Below are positions 1-10,329 of a DNA stretch of 35,843 nt, one piece after another. A program made the translations under genes and the position numbers. Every line of letters begins with the position of its first letter. The stretch's first letter is position 1. The DNA is from Blattamonas nauphoetae. Taxonomy: Eukaryota > Preaxostyla > Oxymonadida. The stretch lies in assembly GCA_033064195.1 (NCBI GenBank), contig JARBJD010000532.1:1-35843 (forward strand), read 5' to 3'. The notes below the pieces were generated by a model that did not search any database, was not told the DNA's origin, and was given only the letters and a program-made list of their open reading frames with translations.

Positions 1-2099
1 GTCTCCTCCTGTGAGGATACCAGATGAACAGAAGAGATTCAACTGCTTTGTTTCCATCCTTTCCCATCAGTCCATTCTTCTCTTCCTTTCCAAAGGTACC
101 AGCAAGTGGAAGGTTTGGTCTCAATGTCATGAATCCTGCAGTTTTGACGAGTGTGGGCAGATCAGGAGCAGTCACGAACAAATCCGCTCCAAGCGTGGCT
201 GTGTTTTGTCATCACCAGTTCCAAACTCGACAGAGGCGAACGAGATGGTGCCAGCGAAGAGAGAGGCAACTTCGATCAACACGGCACCTCCATTTCCAGA
301 CGACGAACATTTCGAGAAGTGAACTTCTGACAGCTCAATCACTCCAGTTCCCGAAACACACACTTTCAGTCCTCCACCATCTTCTTTCGATGAACAGCTG
401 ACGAACGATGTCTTTGAGTTTGATGTCGATTTCACAATTCTCAGAGACTTCCCTTCCCAATCGTCACATCAACAACATGCGATGAGTCTTCAGAGTGAGC
501 GGAATCGAGCAGAGAGGTGAAAGTGCATCCACGAAGAGACAAGTCGCCTGAGCTACGAAGGAGAGACGATGCGAGAGCGATGTTGGACAGCGAACAATCA
601 ACAAGATCCACTGATCCAATTGAGGCAACTAGAGAATCAGAAGAAGCATCATTTTGGTCACAGCTGAGTGATTTGAGCAAAAGAGTTCCTTCCGATGCGA
701 CAGTGATGAATGCTTCCTTGTTTGAGAACAGGAGAGCAGGAAGATCACAAGAGTCGAGTGGCCGAGCCAGCTGCGATCAAGATGATGGGAGAGGAGAGTG
801 TTGGTTGGTTCTCGTTCGCCAAGAACGACACTGATGTGATCGAGAGCGTTCCACTGCTCGAGATGGTTGATGATGATGATGAGATCGATGGGAGGACGAA
901 GGTGAGGGAGGCGAGAGAGAAGACCATCTCCAAGTGTCATCAGACGAGTTCCATCTTGAGATCTCAACTTCGTTTCGCTTTTCTTCCCATCTTCTCCACG
1001 AACTCCGATCCTCATTTCTCCAACAGCGATCGTCTCTTCTGAATGTTCCCTTCTCCAACAATCACTGAAATCATGTCTTCTGTTCCTTCTGTCGCTCGGC
1101 ACAGTGTCGCTGCGTGGCGGAGTGTCTCGCATTTCCTGTCGGGATGTCCACACATCACCGAATCCTCTCCTCCTTCTCTCCTCCAACCTCTCCCTTCGAC
1201 ACTCGAAGTGTTGCGAACCCAATCCCATCTTTCTGAATCGTCGATGGGAGCAGATGAGGAGAAGCAGAGAGAAACCCACAATTATCAAAAGTGGCTTGTT
1301 CTGGATTGGTCTCGAAGATTCCAGTGAGTCGCACAACTCCCTTCTTGTTCGTTGAGAAATCAGGCAGAACATAGCACTTTGAGAAAGCCACCGTTTCCGC
1401 TCCTTCTCCATAGATTCCAATCACAGCTGTTTCAGCATCGGCACCAAGACAATTAATGAACGAGCAATTTTGGAACGACATGCGTGCAATAACGTAAGTG
1501 TGGATGACGCGGATTCCAGCCCCACACATCTGTCGAAGACACAGTTCGTCACCTCACTTGAGATAGTACTGTTCGAGATGTGGATGGCATGAGCAGCAAA
1601 CGGGGCCGAACAATCTTCGAACTGGCAGAAATCGATCACACAGTCAGATCCCTGAAATGTGATCGCTCCTCCATGACCGTATTGTGTGTGATCGGAAAGT
1701 TGACATGTCGTGAAACACGATTTCACGACAGAGACATCCGAGATGATCCAACCAGAAATTGCACCTCCTTGTGCTCTGAAACCAGATGCGAATTGATTGT
1801 GGAAGCGACAGGATGTGATGAAGAGACGTGCGAGGAACGAACATTGATCGAAGCACCAGAGCTGTTTGCACACGAACAGTCTGAAAAGTTGGTAGATAAG
1901 ATGTCGACTGTTCCAGCGTTGACGGTTTGGCCAACGAAGGCAAGCGACCCCCTCGATGATTGACAACATTAGGTTCAGCACCTGGGTTGGCTGGGTCGTC
2001 GTGCTCGACGTAGTCTTCGTCCAGTGTGTGGCATTCTGTGAACTCGCTTTCGGAGATCGAGACAGTGCTGGCCGATCCCATTCTTCCTTCCACCACAAC
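1..2099 (-). pseudogene. Frame-shuffled 3' part of the surface protein
   Basis: Rung-like sequence continues but changes frame every 100-400 bp. Recognisable pieces in order are: an EFTEC-type rung near 2040; VDILSTNFSDCSC near 1900; GGAISGW, GGAITF and CQFEDC between 1790 and 1600; MSFQNCSF and ATFDNCGF between 1500 and 1230; a CGHPDRKCETLRHA block near 1150 that resembles the cysteine block which opens beta-helix domains in this protein set; LSITSVSFL near 830; LRGCTF near 520; and VHFSKCSSSGNGGAV near 320. Each piece makes sense only in its own frame, so the original protein order is preserved while single-base-scale indels have accumulated. There is no sign of introns with consistent boundaries at the changes, though short introns cannot be excluded for every one. 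Confidence 0.55.
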
Positions 2100-3488
2100 T
2101 CCACTCCCACACGACGCGTCAGGGAAGAGAAGGTCGATTTCGAGATCACGAGAGAGAAGTCTGAGCCAGAAGTGGCTGCGATCAGCCCGACTGTCGATGT
2201 CATCGATTGGAGAGTAAGCGAGGTCAGAGTGGTTGTTCCTCCTTTCAACTCGAAAAGTGGTTTAGATAATTCGGCTTCGCCCAGAGAACTCCCATCAATC
2301 ACATTGTCTGTCACTTTCAGCTCTCCAGCCCCACTCAACACGAACAGACTCGATTCGATGTGAGGAGAGAAGTCGACAGAGGAGAGATCGAGGCTTCCAG
2401 TAGAAATGGAGAAGAGAACGGCAGACGATCCTTCGTCAGAAATCGTCGCTTTGGTTTCTGGTTGTGATTTCATCACAAGCTTCCTCTGTCCAACCTCAAC
2501 TCCAGAATCAGAGTGAGAGTCGCTCACGAGCAGGAAAGTGCCCTCAAACTTCCCCGATGTGCGGTCGTTGATTGTCTCAGACATTGTCCGACATCCATTC
2601 TCCCTCATCCAGCAGAACTCCTCGTCCACACCAGCTTGCTCATCAATCACAATCTTTGGTGTCTGTCTGATCGTGTTGATCGCTGTTCCTTCCCAAGAGA
2701 TTGAAAAAGGGTTCGAAGTCGACCAAATTTCTGTGACCGAGGTCTGTTTCATTTCTGGGAAGACTTCCACATACAGATCAGCGAGACTCGCCTTTTCTGT
2801 CGCTTCGAACCAGCAATCAGATATGACCGGATTGTCATTTGGTATTTCTGCGTACCATGTTGGGAGTTCAGGTCTAATGTCGTTCGTTCTGGCCGCAACG
2901 ATTAAAGCTGAGCCTCCTGCTGCGAGATTTGGATGGCATTCAATGAACCTCATCCGTTCCACTTTCGTTTGTCCATAAATGTATTGAAAGGAAGTAGCAC
3001 CGGATGTGTAGTTGAACATTTCAGAAAAATAACAGTCTGACGCTGAGACATCTCCGTTCGCTCCTTCCACTTTGCATCCGGCCTGCATCTCCTTTGTGAC
3101 AGTCAGATTGACAAATCGGCAGTTGTGGACTGTTCCACCTCCGAGATCTTGAATACAAAACCCAACACGGGACAAGCTTTGCATGTGAGTGAAATTGTTG
3201 TTTTCAACAAGAAAAGAACCAACGATATGTAAATTTTTGTCGCCTTGAAAGAGGACAGCGCTGTAACTAGTTGCTGACCCACATCTGTTAATATGAGAGC
3301 CAGTGATTCGAAACAGCCCTGAAATTGCGTCGGTGCTTGAAAAAGATCCTAAAACAGCTGGTCCTAATGAGGCTCGACAGCTGGTGAAGGTACAGCTTTC
3401 AATGGCGAGGGACCCTTTGTCAATGTGGAGGATGGCTCCTCCGTTTTGTCCAGTTGGGGCTGAACACGAAGTGAATGTGCACTTTTTT
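2100..3488 (-). CDS. Central beta-helix segment of the surface protein
   Basis: About 460 codons of continuous frame follow the break at the six-A run. It opens with a textbook pair of rungs (CTFTSC, then GGAILH, then a second CTFTSC), continues with VHNCRF, ASDCYF and ISDCWF rungs, and after roughly 280 codons reaches a stretch with GKFEGTFLLVSD that looks like the start of a second beta-helix domain; a similar GTFLLSL element occurs in the second locus near 22430. Rungs are spaced about 20-30 residues apart. No catalytic residues are visible, as is usual for this family, which is thought to be structural or adhesive. The frame changes again near 2100. Confidence 0.6.
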
Positions 3489-4358
3489 GAAGGTGATATC
3501 GTTGTCAGTTGAGATTTGGCGATCTGTGAATGCTTCGTTCTCGATTGGGGCAGCGTTGACATAAACTGGCGTGAATGTTCGAATGTTGTCCACAAATGTG
3601 CAATTGAGAGATGTGAGCTGATGGTGGTCATTCGTGTCGCGCATCAGAAGGCCGTACAGACCATTCTCACTCTTCGAGAACGAGCTTCCAACAATCACGC
3701 TTTTCTGTCCTTCCTTCTTTCTGAATTCCACACTCTCCCCATCTGAAGGTTGGGAAATGTTCTGGAAGGAACAAAGGATGATTGAAAGGACTTCAAAATG
3801 TGACCCAAAAAGTGGATTTCGAGTTGTCACGCAACTATCACTGATCGACATCTCCGAAATCATGCATTCGCGAGGAGATGGAGAGGAGGCAATCAAACTC
3901 GAGTGGAACTGATTGTTTGGAACTCTCAGTTCGATTGAAGTCAGCTGCAAGATTCCAGCAACTGAGAAGACTGGTGATTCTGTCGAGATGTCACAGAGAG
4001 TTCTTTTGAGTGAAAACACTGATTGGTCGTCAGTCAAACATATTTGGCCTCGTTTGGAGATCAGGCTTCCCGAGAACAACGAAAACGATGCGTTTTGGAG
4101 GGTGAACAATGGCTTCGTCTTCAGGGCATCATTTGAAATGATAGATTTCTGATCCGTGGCAGTGAGGCTTAGTGTCTGCGAATGAAGGATAAAGTTGGAC
4201 GAGAAAAGTGTCACGTTGGACGGGAGAAAACAGTGAGTCGAATCTGAACTGTGGACCTGTGTTCGCTGCGAATTGGAGATGAAAGTTTGGAGGGTGATCG
4301 GATCATGATGTTGAGAAGCGAAATTGTGGCAGGCAAAGAAAATCAGAAATTGTAACAT
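3489..4358 (-). CDS. N-terminal segment of the surface protein, with signal peptide
   Basis: This segment of about 290 codons is open from the ATG at 4358. I chose that start because it gives an immediate signal-peptide-like stretch (MLQFLIFFACHNFAS) with a hydrophobic core and a plausible cleavage site after small residues; the open frame further upstream (to 4775) has no such features. The mature part is Ser/Thr-rich with regularly spaced hydrophobic residues, as expected for beta-helix rungs, and includes runs such as SLFSGSLISK and SIILCSFQNIS. The frame is lost at a run of six A (minus strand; T at 3483-3488), beyond which the protein continues in another frame with CTFTSC and NGGAI. The divergent small gene at 4494 lies about 135-180 bp away, so the two may share an upstream region. 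Confidence 0.6.
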
Positions 4359-4493
4359 CGATCTCCGATCACGATCGGACCATTGTTTAGTATCTGAAGT
4401 CGTGTGAACATTGACGAACCAGAATAAGGTCTGTTGGCGACTGTGAGACACAAGAAATGTTAAATACGAACTTCCTGTGTCAGTTAAACCCCG

Positions 4494-4856
4494 GTGTCTC
4501 CGATCAAGCCCAATTTTTGTTTTGCATTCACGAATCGAATGTCTGTTCATATCCAAGCAAGAGGAACAGCTCCACCAATCGATTTTCCTCCCGTGTACTG
4601 GAAACTTAAACAATTCGGAGGTGGCACTGTCACTACGGCATTCATGAAACTTACAGAACAAGTGAAGAGTGGCTACACATTCGATCCGGATGCAATCAGG
4701 AACATCAAATTGTTTCTGGCAAAACTCTATCCTTTCGAGAACAGAGCCGCCTTTGCTGAATACGTTCTTCATCATCTTGTTCCAACACGAGAAAACGATT
4801 CAAGAGGATTTGCAGAACATATGCGAATTCTTCTTATAGATGTGGGACTCAATTGA
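4494..4856 (+). CDS. Small hypothetical protein, possibly helical-repeat fragment
   Basis: The frame gives 120 residues from the ATG at 4494 or 105 from the ATG at 4539 (MSVHIQARG); I cannot decide between them. The composition is that of a folded soluble protein: an N-terminal IDFPPVYWKLKQFGGG stretch, then amphipathic helices (DAIRNIKLFLAKLYPF, AFAEYVLHHLVP) and a C-terminal RILLIDVGLN. There is no signal peptide or membrane segment. It loosely resembles helical (ARM-like) segments common in large oxymonad protein families, and may be a surviving fragment of such a gene. It is divergent to the surface-protein locus that starts at 4358. No function is proposed. Confidence 0.4.
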   Translation: MSPIKPNFCFAFTNRMSVHIQARGTAPPIDFPPVYWKLKQFGGGTVTTAFMKLTEQVKSGYTFDPDAIRNIKLFLAKLYPFENRAAFAEYVLHHLVPTRENDSRGFAEHMRILLIDVGLN

Positions 4857-6190
4857 ATTTGGAGACATAATTCACATTTCATCATAAATACGCAACAAGG
4901 ACAGTTGTAGAGTAAAGGAGAGATTGAAGGAAGCTTATTACACCTTCTAAAGGAGTGTGAACTCAAATGGAGATTTTCGGGAATCTCATTGCTTTTCTCA
5001 TTTGTTATGGGCTGATCTCGATTCTCACATTAACTATTTCCATATGGTAACGAAAAAGATCAATAAAACTGAATGAAAACACGTGTGAAATGTATGAAGT
5101 TGAGATGAACGTGATCCGTCCTTCAATTGGAGATCTCTTTCTGCATCCACGATCAAAGTATGACGACATGGTATCCCTGTGCTTGCCTAAATTTGTGAAG
5201 AGGATGAAAAGAAGGAATGAGAAAGAGCAAACGTGCAAAACACGGAAAAGAGGCTGGATCCTTTTGGATTGGTGGAGTGACCAACCTGTTCGTCTAATTT
5301 GTTGAATCAACAAAGTTGGATGGATAAACACTGAAAATGTGAAAACAAGAAGGAAATTGAGTGATGAAGGAAACAGGGAGATATTGGCAAGAAAAGTGAT
5401 GAAACAATTGTTGTTGAAAAATTGATCAATTGAGTTGTGTATGAAGGAAAACACACCCGAATAGCATTTCAGCGAACATCAGGTCATTGTCCGCGAGTTG
5501 GCAAACCTCGAAGTCAGGATCCTTGATCGGGGATTTTGAGCGGGCAAGAGGGTATTTAGGCTGTTTGATCACATCCATTATCGAGTTTATCAATATTTTT
5601 GGACTCTTGGTATTAAGTTTTCGTCATGTCATCTGAGACGTGGCAGGTGAGAAGGATTGGGATATGAGTTTTCTCGGAGAACGGAGACCTTTTCACATTG
5701 GTTGTGGGAAGATCATACCTTGATTTTCCTTTCTCCACTTCAAGACAATTTTACCTTTCCATTGACTTTTGTGGCGTGAACATACCAGTTCACGAATAAT
5801 ATTCACAAATATTAGACCGTACTTGTCTATAGATCGCTCAAAGACGGAATTATGTCCCGAAAAAGAATTATGTCCCATGTCTATTATAGTAGTGTCAACA
5901 ATCCACGCCATGTCAATAATTCACGATCTTTGAGGAAATGACTGGTGAGGACATTCTAAGGACAGGGCTGGACTGTTTCGAGATATAGAGGTCAAAGATC
6001 TGGGGAGAAGGTGCCTTTTTATGTGCAATGGGTTGATCAGAACGAATTGTGTCCATTTCTCCTTTATACATCAATTAAGCTAGCGTATTATGATGAAAAT
6101 AACATTAAACTTGAATTGATTGCCTAGTTGATATGTTTAGAGAATGGGTGGAAGAAGTGACAAAGTGGGATTGATCGTCGTTCTGCTCTT
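4857..6190. other. Intergenic stretch, no convincing gene
   Basis: I see no ORF with family features. Short frames (e.g. plus 5090-5305, Lys/Arg-rich, 71 codons; minus 5005-5454, Phe/Ser/Ile-rich) overlap each other on opposite strands and look like chance openings. The only structured item is the dispersed terminal repeat at 5884-5933, listed separately. Confidence 0.5.
5884..5933 (-). repeat. Copy of dispersed terminal repeat (TATTGAC-RCTACTAT family)
   Basis: Read on the minus strand this 50-bp stretch gives GATCGTGAATTATTGAC, then GGCGTGGATTGTTGAC and ACTACTAT. The same arrangement ends the two 91-bp repeats at 15458-15548 and 18008-18098 (plus strand), and the last part matches the right end of the element at 25739-26341. 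It contains two tandem variants of CGTGGATTATTGA. I infer that it is the terminus of a mobile element family. The orientation here is opposite to the copies at 15.5 and 18.1 kb. Confidence 0.6.
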
Positions 6191-9049
6191 CCATGTTTTC
6201 TTCAATGAACGCTGAGCTCTCATCTTTGTTTTCTTCCTTCTTCGCTCTGCCTTGTTCGCTTCTGTGTTTCGCTCTTCCTTGTTCGCGCTTCTGTGTTTCG
6301 TTCTTCCTTGTTCGCTCCTTTGTGTTTCGCTCTTCTGTGTTCGCGCTTCTGTGTTTCGCTCTTCCTTGTTCGCGCTTCTTGTTTCGCTCTTCCTTGTTCG
6401 CTCTTCTTTCTTCTCGCTTCCTTGTTCGCTCTTCTGTGTTTCACTCTTCTTTCTTCTCTCTTCATTCTGCTCGCATCCTTGTTCGCTCTTCTGTGTTTCG
6501 CTCTTCCTTGTTCGCTCTTCTTTCTTCTCCTTCTTTGTTTGCTCTTCTGTGTTTCGTTCTTCCTTGTTCGCTCTTCTGTGTTTCGCTCTTCCTTGTTCGC
6601 TCTTCGGTGTTTCGCTCTTCCTTGTTCGCTCTTTTGTGTTTCGCTCTTCCTTGTTCGCTCTTCTGTGTTTCGCTCTTTTGTGTTTCTCTTCCTTCTTCGC
6701 TCTTCCTTGTTCGCTTCTGTGTTTCGCTCTTCCTTGTTCGCGCTTCTTGTTTCGCTCTTCCTTGTTCGCTCTTCTTTCTTCTCCTTCCTTGTTCGCTCTT
6801 CGGTGTTTCGCTCTTCCTTGTTCGCTCTTCTGTGTTTCGCTCTTCCTTGTTCGCTCTTCTTTCTTCTCCTTCTTTGTTTGCTCTTCTGTGTTTCGCTCTT
6901 CCTTGTTCGCTTCTGTGTTTCGCTCTTCCTTGTTCGCTCTTCTTGTTTCGCTCTTCCTTGTTCGCTCTTCTGTGTTTCGCTCTTCCTTGTTCGCTCTTCT
7001 GTGTTTCACTCTTCTTTCTTCTCTCTTCATTCTGCTCGCATCCTTGTTCGCTCTTCTGTGTTTCGCTCTTCCTTGTTCGCTCTTCTTTCTTCGCTCGCTT
7101 CTTTGTTTGCTCTTCTGTGTTTCGCTCTTCCTTGTTCGCTCTTCTGTGTTTCGCTCTTCCTTGTTCGCTCTTTGTGTTTCGCTCTTCCTTGTTCGCTTTT
7201 TGTGTTTCGCTCTTCCTTCTTCGCTCTTCCTTGTTCGCGCTTCTGTGTTTCGCTCTTCCTTGTTCGCTCTTTTGTGTTTCGCTCTTCTGTGTTTCGCTCT
7301 TCCTTGTTCGCTCTTTTGTGTTTCCCTTTTCCTTGTTCGCTCTTCTGTGTTTCGCTCTTCCTTGTTCGCTCTTCTGTGTTTCGCTCTTTTTTGTTCGCTC
7401 TTCCTTCTTCGCTCTTCCTTGTTCGCGCTTCTGTGTTTCGCTCTTCCTTGTTCGCTCTTCTGTGTTTCGCTCTTCCTTGTTCGCTCTTCTGTGTTTCGCT
7501 CTTCCTTGTTCGCTCTTTTGTGTTTCGCTCTTCCTTGTTCGCTCTTCTGTGTTTCGCTCTTTTGTGTTTCGCTCTTCCTTCTTCGCTCTTCCTTGTTCGC
7601 GCTTCTGTGTTTCGCTCTTCCTTGTTCGCTCTTCTGTGTTTCGCTCTTCCTTGTTCGCTCTTTTGTGTTTCGCTCTTCCTTGTTCGCTCTTCTGTGTTTC
7701 GCTCTTTTGTGTTTCGCTCTTCCTTCTTCGCTCTTCCTTGTTCGCGCTTCTGTGTTTCGCTCTTCCTTGTTCGCTCTTTTGTGTTTCCCTTTTCCTTGTT
7801 CGCTCTTCTGTGTTTCGCTCTTCCTTGTTCGCTCTTTTGTGTTTCGCTCTTCCTTGTTCGCTCTTTTGTGTTTCGCTCTTCCTTGTTCGCTCTTCTGTGT
7901 TTCGCTCTTCCTTGTTCGCTCTTTTGTGTTTCGCTCTTCCTTGTTCGCTCTTCTGTGTTTCGCTCTTCCTTGTTCGCGCTTCTTGTTTCGTTCTTCCTTG
8001 TTCGCTCTTTTGTGTTTCGCTCTTCCTTGTTCGCTCTTTTGTGTTTCGCTCTTCCTTGTTCGCGCTTCTGTGTTTCGTTCTTCCTTGTTCGCTCTTTTGT
8101 GTTTCCCTTTTCCTTGTTCGCTCTTCTGTGTTTCGCTCTTCTGTGTTTCGCTCTTCCTTGTTCGCTCTTTTGTGTTTCGCTCTTCCTTGTTCGCTCTTCT
8201 GTGTTTCACTCTTCTTTCTTCTCTCTTCATTCTGCTCGCATCCTTGTTCGCTCTTCTTTGTTTCGCTCTTCCTTGTTCGCTCCTTTGTGTTTCGCTCTTC
8301 TTTGTTTGCTCTTCGGTGTTTCGCTCTTCCTTGTTCGCTTCTGTGTTTCGCTCTTCCTTGTTCGCGCTTCTTGTTTCGCTCTTCCTTGTTCGCTCTTCTT
8401 TCTTCTTCGCTCTTCTGTGTTTCGCTCTTCCTTGTTCGCCCTTCTGTGTTTCGCTCTTCGGTGTTTCGCTCTTCCTTGTTCGCTCTTTTGTGTTTCCCTT
8501 TTCCTTGTTCGCTCTTCTGTGTTTCGCTCTTCCTTGTTCGCTCTTCTGTGTTTCGCTCTTCCTTGTTCGCTCTTCTTTCTTCTCGCTTCCTTGTTCGCTC
8601 TTCTGTGTTTCGCTCTTCCTTGTTCGCTCTTTTGTGTTTCGCTCTTCCTTGTTCGCTCTTCTGTGTTTCGCTCTTCCTTGTTCGCTCCTTTGTGTTTCGT
8701 CTTCTGTGTTTCGCTCTTCCTTGTTCGCACTTCTGTGTTTCGCTCTTCTGTGTTTCGCTCTTCCTTGTTCGCTCTTCTGTGTTTCAGCTCTTTTGTGTTT
8801 CTCTCTTCCTTGTTCGCTCTTTTGAGTTTCGCTCTTGTGTTTCGCTCTTCCTTGTTCGCTCTTCTGTGTTTTGCTCTTTGTGTTTCGCTCTTTTGTTTCA
8901 TCTTCCTTCTTCTTCTTCTCTTCTTCTGTGTTCCTTCTGTGTTTCTTCCTTGTTGTTTGTGTTTCCTTTTCCTTGTTCGCTCTTTGTGTTTCGCTCTTCC
9001 TTGTTCGCTCTTGTGTTGTTTCAGCTCTTCCTTTCTTGTTTCTTTTCAT
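6137..9049 (-). CDS. Doubtful ORF: charged 29-residue repeat protein
   Basis: This 970-codon minus-strand frame consists of charged repeats (e.g. RRANKEERNTEERTRKSETQ) and ends in a non-repeat tail outside the satellite (KKTWKSRTTINPTLSLLPPIL region). A second frame in the same phase (9299-10429, 376 codons) starts in unique sequence right of the array, with an N-terminus rich in Met/Arg/Cys. Together they would cover the whole array with an interruption between 9049 and 9299. The period of 29 codons is simply three 29-bp units, and the open frames follow from the lack of T on this strand. I therefore give this little weight as a gene; if expressed it would be a disordered, highly basic/acidic polypeptide. 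Confidence 0.15.
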   Translation of the reverse strand: MKRNKKGRAETTQERTRKSETQRANKEKETQTTRKKHRRNTEEEKKKKEDETKERNTKSKTQKSEQGRAKHKSETQKSEQGREKHKRAETQKSEQGRAKHRRAKHRSANKEERNTEDETQRSEQGRAKHRRANKEERNTKERTRKSETQKSEQGSEKKEERTRKSETQKSEQGRAKHRRANKEKGNTKERTRKSETPKSETQKGEQGRAKHRRAKKKEERTRKSETRSANKEERNTEANKEERNTEEQTKKSETQRSEQGRAKQRRANKDASRMKREERRVKHRRANKEERNTKERTRKSETQKSETQKSEQGKGKHKRANKEERNTEARTRKSETQKSEQGRAKHKRANKEERNKKREQGRAKHRRANKEERNTKERTRKSETQKSEQGRAKHKRANKEERNTKERTRKSETQKSEQGKGKHKRANKEERNTEARTRKSEEGRAKHKRAKHRRANKEERNTKERTRKSETQKSEQGRAKHRSANKEERRRKSETQKSETQKSEQGRAKHKRANKEERNTEERTRKSETQKSEQGRAKHRSANKEERRRKSEQKRAKHRRANKEERNTEERTRKRETQKSEQGRAKHRRAKHKRANKEERNTEARTRKSEEGRAKHKKRTRKSETQRANKEERNTEERTRKSETQKSKQRSERRKKSEQGRAKHRRANKDASRMKREERRVKHRRANKEERNTEERTRKSETRRANKEERNTEANKEERNTEEQTKKEKKEERTRKSETQKSEQGRAKHRRANKEGEERRANKEERNKKREQGRAKHRSEQGRAKKEEKHKRAKHRRANKEERNTKERTRKSETPKSEQGRAKHRRANKEERNTEEQTKKEKKEERTRKSETQKSEQGCEQNEERRKKSETQKSEQGSEKKEERTRKSETRSANKEERNTEARTQKSETQRSEQGRTKHRSANKEERNTEANKAERRRKKTKMRAQRSLKKTWKSRTTINPTLSLLPPIL

Positions 9050-10270
9050 GCTTCGTCTTTCTGTTTCGCTCTTCTGTTCGTTTCTTCCTTCTCTTCCTTG
9101 TTTCTTCTCTTCTTTCTTCTTGCTTCCTTTGTGTTTCGCTCTTCTGTGTTTCGCTCTTCCTTGTTCGCTCTTCTGTGTTTCGCTCTTCCTTGTTCACTCC
9201 TTTGTGTTTCAAGCTCTTCTGTGTTTCGCTCTTCCTTGTTCGGCTCCTTTGTGTTTCGCTCTTCTGTGTTTCAGCTCTTCCTTGTTCGCTTCTGTGTTTC
9301 AGCTCTTCCTTGTTGCGCTTCTGTGTTTCGCTCTTCCTTGTTCACGCTTCTTGTTTCGCTCTTCCTTGTTCGCTCTTCTTTCTTCTCTCTTCCTTGTTCG
9401 CTCTTTTGAGTTTCGCTCTTCTGTGTTTCGCTCTTCCTTGTTCGCTTCTGTGTTTTGCTCTTTTGTGTTTCGCTCTTTTGTGTTTCGCTCTTCCTTCTTC
9501 GCTCTTCCTTGTTCGCGCTTCTGTGTTTCGCTCTTCCTTGTTCGCTCTTTTGTGTTTCCCTTTTCCTTGTTCGCTCTTCTGTGTTTCGCTCTTCCTTGTT
9601 CGCTCTTTTGTGTTTCGCTCTTCCTTGTTCGCTCTTCTGTGTTTCGCTCTTCCTTGTTCGCTCCCTTTGTGTTTCGCTCTTCTGTGTTTCGCTCTTCCTT
9701 GTTCGCACTTCTGTGTTTCGCTCTTCTGTGTTTCGCTCTTCCTTGTTCGCTCTTCTGTGTTTCGCTCTTTTGTGTTTCTCTCTTCCTTGTTCGCTCTTTT
9801 GAGTTTCGCTCTTCTGTGTTTCGCTCTTCCTTGTTCGCTCTTCTGTGTTTTGCTCTTTTGTGTTTCGCTCTTTTGTGTTTCGCTCTTCCTTCTTCGCTCT
9901 TCCTTGTTCGCGCTTCTGTGTTTCGCTCTTCCTTGTTCGCTCTTTTGTGTTTCCCTTTTCCTTGTTCGCTCTTCTGTGTTTCGCTCTTCCTTGTTCGCTC
10001 TTTTGTGTTTCGCTCTTCCTTGTTCGCTCTTCTGTGTTTCGCTCTTCCTTGTTCGCTCCTTTGTGTTTCGCTCTTCTGTGTTTCGCTCTTCCTTGTTCGC
10101 GCTTCTGTGTTTCGCTCTTCCTTGTTCGCGCTTCTTGTTTCGCTCTTCCTTGTTCGCTCTTCTTTCTTCTCGCTTCTTTGTTTGCTCTTCTGTGTTTCAC
10201 TCTTCCCTCTCCTCTCTTTCATCTTCGCTCTTCCTTGTTCGTTCTTCTTTCTTCTCTCTTCCAAGCTGCT
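6230..10270. repeat. 29-bp minisatellite, ~4 kb, nearly devoid of A on the plus strand
   Basis: The basic unit is 29 bp and is itself a dimer: a 14-mer CTTCCTTGTTCGCT followed by a 15-mer CTTCTGTGTTTCGCT. The halves differ by a few bases, so the ancestor was probably a 14-15-mer. Common variants are CTTTTGTGTTTCGCT, CTTCCTTCTTCGCT and CTTCTTTCTTCT. A longer variant block containing TTCATTCTGCTCGCATCC recurs at about 6461, 7026 and 8226, showing segmental amplification. The plus strand is almost without A across the array, so neither strand can form stop codons and all six frames are open for hundreds of codons. Read on plus the array gives a hydrophobic Phe/Leu/Cys/Ser 29-residue period; read on minus, a Lys/Arg/Glu/Asn/Thr 29-residue period. 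The array ends near 10270, just before a surface-protein fragment. Confidence 0.95.
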
Positions 10271-10329
10271 TCCCGCAGCGTCACGTGTAGTCTTCTTCGA
10301 TCTTCTTCCTCTTCCACTGGGCCACTTTG

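Larger units (their letters stand above)
1..4358 (-). pseudogene. Decayed beta-helix (POMP-like) surface protein gene, 5' end and body
   Basis: One long minus-strand locus starts at 4358 and leaves the window at the left edge, so its 3' end is missing. The translated pieces show short beta-helix rungs of the kind C-x-F-x-x-C followed by Gly-Gly-Ala-(Ile/Val), e.g. CTFTSC and GGAI. This pattern is known from polymorphic outer membrane protein and pectin-lyase-like repeats and is heavily expanded in oxymonad flagellates. The pieces follow one another in the right order but in different frames: one frame for 4358-3489, a second to about 2100, then short runs that swap frame repeatedly (near 1975, 1845, 1530, 1160, 1030, 930, 700 and 436). 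At least eight changes in 4.3 kb point to a pseudogene. Indel errors in assembly are an alternative, but the transposon and Polinton genes in the same window are cleanly open, which argues against it. Expected product: a secreted or membrane-anchored surface protein. Confidence 0.7.

Noticed and set aside
3483-3488. Programmed frameshift at the six-A run of the surface protein gene
   Set aside because: The locus has many further frame changes without slippery sites, so decay or sequence error is the simpler explanation.
6230-10270. CRISPR-like array, because of a ~29-bp repeat
   Set aside because: Units are contiguous with no unique spacers, vary gradually, and the context is eukaryotic.
6193-10290. 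Plus-strand ORFs of 1365, 1038 and 857 codons encoding Phe/Leu/Cys/Ser-rich repeat proteins
   Set aside because: They overlap in all three frames of the same satellite and exist only because the strand lacks A and so lacks stop codons.
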